A DNA stretch of 64,000 nt, from positions 1 to 64,000 of the forward strand of contig NZ_JAPFQI010000007.1 of assembly GCF_026183895.1 (NCBI RefSeq), written 5' to 3'. The stretch's first letter is position 1; every line of letters starts with the position of its first letter. The notes under the pieces are model-generated. The model did not search any database and was not told the DNA's origin. It worked only from the letters and a program-made list of their open reading frames with translations. Source of the DNA: Sabulicella glaciei (GTDB taxonomy: Bacteria > Pseudomonadota > Alphaproteobacteria > Acetobacterales > Acetobacteraceae). Shown one piece after another: positions 62,111-64,000 of this stretch. Made by a program: the position numbers and the translations under genes.

Positions 62111-63412
62111 CTACCGGCTCAGCACCGCATCCGGCAGCCAGGTCACCAGCGCCGGGAACAGCGTCACCAGCGCGACGGTCAGGACCAGCATGCAGAAGAA
62201 GGGCAAGGAGGCCCAGGCGATCTCCGTCTGCTCCTTGCCGGTCATGGTCTGCATGACGAAGAGGTTGAAGCCCAGCGGCGGCGAGATCTCGGCCAGCTCG
62301 ACCAGCAGCACGATGAAGATGCCGAACCACACGAGGTCGAACCCGGCCTGCTGCACCATCGGCACCACGACGCTGGTGGTCAGCACGATCATGGACACGC
62401 CGTCCAGCGCGGTGCCGAGGATCAGGTAGACCACGGTGAGGATGGCGATGATGGCGTAGGGGCCGAGCCCGGCCTCGGCCACCGCCGTCGCCAGCGCCGC
62501 CGGGATGCCGGTCAGCGCCATCGCCTTGGTGAGGAAGGCGGCGCCGGCCAGGATGAACATGATCATGCAGGACAGGCGCGTCGCGCCGGCGAGGCTGTCG
62601 CGGAAGGAACTCCAGGACAGCGTGCCGGTGAGCGCCGCGAGGATCAGCGCGCCGAGCACGCCGAAGGCCGCCGCCTCCGTCGCCGTGGCGAGGCCGGCGA
62701 ACATAGAGCCGATGACGCCCACGATCAGCAGGCCGCAGGGAATGAGCTGCGAGGATTGCCGCACCTTCTGCACGAAGGAAAGGCGCGGTTCCGGTGGTGG
62801 CTGCTTGGCCGGGTTCAGCAGCGCCCAGACCACGATGTAGAGCGAGAACAGCCCCATCACGAGCATCCCCGGGATCATGCCGGCGATGAAGACGCGCACG
62901 ATGGAAACCTCGGCCGCCACCGCATAGACCACCATGATGATGGAGGGCGGGATCATGATGCCCAGCGTGCCCGAGGTGGTGAGGGAGCCGATCGCCGTGC
63001 GCTCGTCATAGCCGCGGCGCTTCAGCTCCGGCAGGGCGATCTTGCTGACCGTGGCGCAGGTGGCGGCGGAGGAGCCGGACACGCTCCCGAAGATTCCGCA
63101 GGCCAGCACGTTCACGTGCAGCAGACGCCCTGGCAGGCGCCGCACCCAGGGGGCGAGGCCGTTGAACAGCTCCTCCGACAGGCGGGTGCGGAACAGGATC
63201 TCGCCCATCCAGATGAACATGGGCAGGGCGGCCAGCGTCCAGCTTCCCGTGCTTTCCCAGAAGGCGGAGGCGAGGAAGAGCCCCGGCGAGGGATGGACGA
63301 TGGTCATCGCCACCCAGCCCGTCGCGGCCAGGGCCAGCGCGATCCAGAGCCCGGAGGCGAGCAGCAGGCACAGCAGCACCAGCAGCAGCAGCGCGATCTC
63401 GAGCATCCCCAC
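62111..63412 (-). CDS. TRAP transporter large permease, DctM family
   Basis: The 433-residue protein has about 12 helices and conserved DctM segments: ALPMFIWMGEILFRTRLSEELFNGLAPW, GIFGSVSGSSAATCATVSKIALPELKRRGYDE (in parts), GTLGIMIPPSIIMVVYAVAAE and ISPPLGFNLFVMQ. It forms the sodium-driven transport domain and works with the DctQ subunit encoded just upstream and a periplasmic binding protein at the window edge. The substrate is unknown, probably a C4-dicarboxylate or related organic acid. It lies 3 bases after DctQ. Confidence 0.95.
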   Translation of the reverse strand: MGMLEIALLLLVLLCLLLASGLWIALALAATGWVAMTIVHPSPGLFLASAFWESTGSWTLAALPMFIWMGEILFRTRLSEELFNGLAPWVRRLPGRLLHVNVLACGIFGSVSGSSAATCATVSKIALPELKRRGYDERTAIGSLTTSGTLGIMIPPSIIMVVYAVAAEVSIVRVFIAGMIPGMLVMGLFSLYIVVWALLNPAKQPPPEPRLSFVQKVRQSSQLIPCGLLIVGVIGSMFAGLATATEAAAFGVLGALILAALTGTLSWSSFRDSLAGATRLSCMIMFILAGAAFLTKAMALTGIPAALATAVAEAGLGPYAIIAILTVVYLILGTALDGVSMIVLTTSVVVPMVQQAGFDLVWFGIFIVLLVELAEISPPLGFNLFVMQTMTGKEQTEIAWASLPFFCMLVLTVALVTLFPALVTWLPDAVLSR

Positions 63413-63415
63413 CGC

Positions 63416-63952
63416 TCAGGCCTCCGCCGAGAAGTCGCCGCGCGCGGCGCGTTCCTCGGCCGCCACGACGTAGCCGGGCCTTTGGCCCATCAGGACGGAG
63501 ACGAGCTCGTCGAGCACAGCGGTGAGCAGGATGCCGGCGCCGAGCGGGATGGCCAGCTTGGGGATCCAGAGCAGGAAGGGGACGGTGCCCTGGGCGACCT
63601 CCTCGATCTCGCGCGAGAACATGGCCTCGGAGAAGGTCCAGAAGGTGATGTAGGCGCAGAGCAGCGCGGCCAGCACCAGCACCCCGACCTCGATCCAGCG
63701 GCGTGCCGCGGGGCCAAAGCGATCGATCACGAGGCCGACGCGGATCAGCTCGCCGCGCTTGAAGGTGTGGGCCAGGGCGAAGAAGGTGGTGGCGACGCAG
63801 AGATAGGCGACGAAGTCGTCCGCGCCGGGAAATTGCCGCCCCATCCCGCGCAGCGCCACCTGCGCCATCATCGAAAGAAAGATGGCGAGAAGGGCCAGGG
63901 CAGCGAGCACGGCGCTCGCCCGGTAGAGGAAGTCGAGCGAGCGCCGCAGCAC
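63416..63952 (-). CDS. TRAP transporter small permease, DctQ family
   Basis: The 178-residue protein has four helices, LDFLYRASAVLAALALLAIFLSMMAQVALRGMGRQFPGADDFVAYL (in parts) being the DctQ N-terminal pattern, and FSREIEEVAQGTVPFLLWIPKLAIPLGAGILLTAVLDEL the C-terminal one. GTG is the start, 3 bases after the stop of the truncated binding protein gene. It stabilises the large permease. Confidence 0.93.
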   Translation of the reverse strand: MLRRSLDFLYRASAVLAALALLAIFLSMMAQVALRGMGRQFPGADDFVAYLCVATTFFALAHTFKRGELIRVGLVIDRFGPAARRWIEVGVLVLAALLCAYITFWTFSEAMFSREIEEVAQGTVPFLLWIPKLAIPLGAGILLTAVLDELVSVLMGQRPGYVVAAEERAARGDFSAEA

Positions 63953-63955
63953 GCG

Positions 63956-64000
63956 TCAGCTCCGCGCGGCGCGGTAGGCCTGGATGACGCGCTGCCCGTC
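63956..64000 (-). CDS. C-terminal end of a TRAP substrate-binding protein (DctP), truncated by the window
   Basis: Fourteen codons are visible on the minus strand before the TGA at 63956-63958, reading DGQRVIQAYRAARS. GxxVIxAYRA is the usual last helix of DctP proteins, and the gene order DctP-DctQ-DctM fits. The rest lies beyond the window edge. Confidence 0.7.
   Translation of the reverse strand, partial: DGQRVIQAYRAARS

Overview
The window is GC-rich chromosomal DNA of an aerobic, heterotrophic alphaproteobacterium. The best guess is Acetobacteraceae of the Roseomonas kind. This is inferred from codon use, a ccoNOQP-ccoGHIS cluster preceded by a perfect FNR/FixK box, an alphaproteobacterial LexA box (GAAC-N7-GAAC) between ssb and uvrA, a vitamin B12-dependent metH behind an ArsR-methyltransferase fusion, and RTX-type surface proteins. 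Nothing marks a plasmid, prophage, insertion sequence or CRISPR array.

Layout. 1-6 kb is loosely packed: a partial gene, an acetyltransferase, a TylF/macrocin-type methyltransferase, a secreted beta-helix/RTX protein, two stretches of 600-850 bp without a convincing gene, and small membrane proteins. 6-10.3 kb holds a PilZ protein, an aminotransferase and glnB-glnA with a strong terminator. 10.5-18.4 kb (minus strand) is the complete cbb3 oxidase locus, tightly coupled by overlapping start and stop codons, plus an uncharacterised 56-residue membrane protein at its end. A divergent DUF2189 membrane protein shares the FNR/FixK box. 19-25 kb has a cadherin-like/DUF4214 protein, a TauE/SafE-like exporter, pdxA-pdxJ, and an overlapping sbtA-sbtB pair (bicarbonate permease and PII-like regulator). 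25-29 kb holds ispH-thrB-rnhA and a family 2 glycosyltransferase. 29-34.4 kb has an acyl-CoA dehydrogenase-fold enzyme without the usual catalytic glutamate, a TerB/DUF533 protein, and a peroxide-defence island: oxyR, Mn catalase, ahpC and ahpD.

34.5-39.8 kb is a surface or glycan module: an RTX protein facing a GT4 glycosyltransferase that is translationally coupled to a 680-residue protein, which I read as carrying two beta-sandwich modules and a degenerate glycosyltransferase-like domain. 40-42.7 kb is a three-PAS HWE histidine kinase with a stand-alone receiver. 42.8-50.4 kb is housekeeping: tRNA-Lys(TTT), a peptidyl-prolyl isomerase, coaD, gyrA, ssb and uvrA. 50.4-53.9 kb has a coupled hydrolase/59-residue protein/MFS operon and a LuxR regulator. 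53.9-60.9 kb has a cob(I)alamin adenosyltransferase, TonB, a CDF cation exporter, and metH with its ArsR-methyltransferase gene behind a palindromic operator candidate. 60.9-64 kb ends with an unknown CACC protein overlapping a methyltransferase, and a TRAP transporter cut by the window edge.

How the genes work together: the cbb3 locus is a complete microaerobic respiration unit (structural genes, copper loading, assembly). The OxyR island handles peroxide. glnB-glnA and the SbtB-like protein are two separate PII-type sensing points, for nitrogen and for inorganic carbon or adenylates. The cob(I)alamin adenosyltransferase and metH both depend on cobalamin, though they sit in separate transcription units. 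The least understood parts are the 34.5-39.8 kb surface module, the 56-, 59- and 109-residue coupled small proteins, and the dehydrogenase-fold enzyme.
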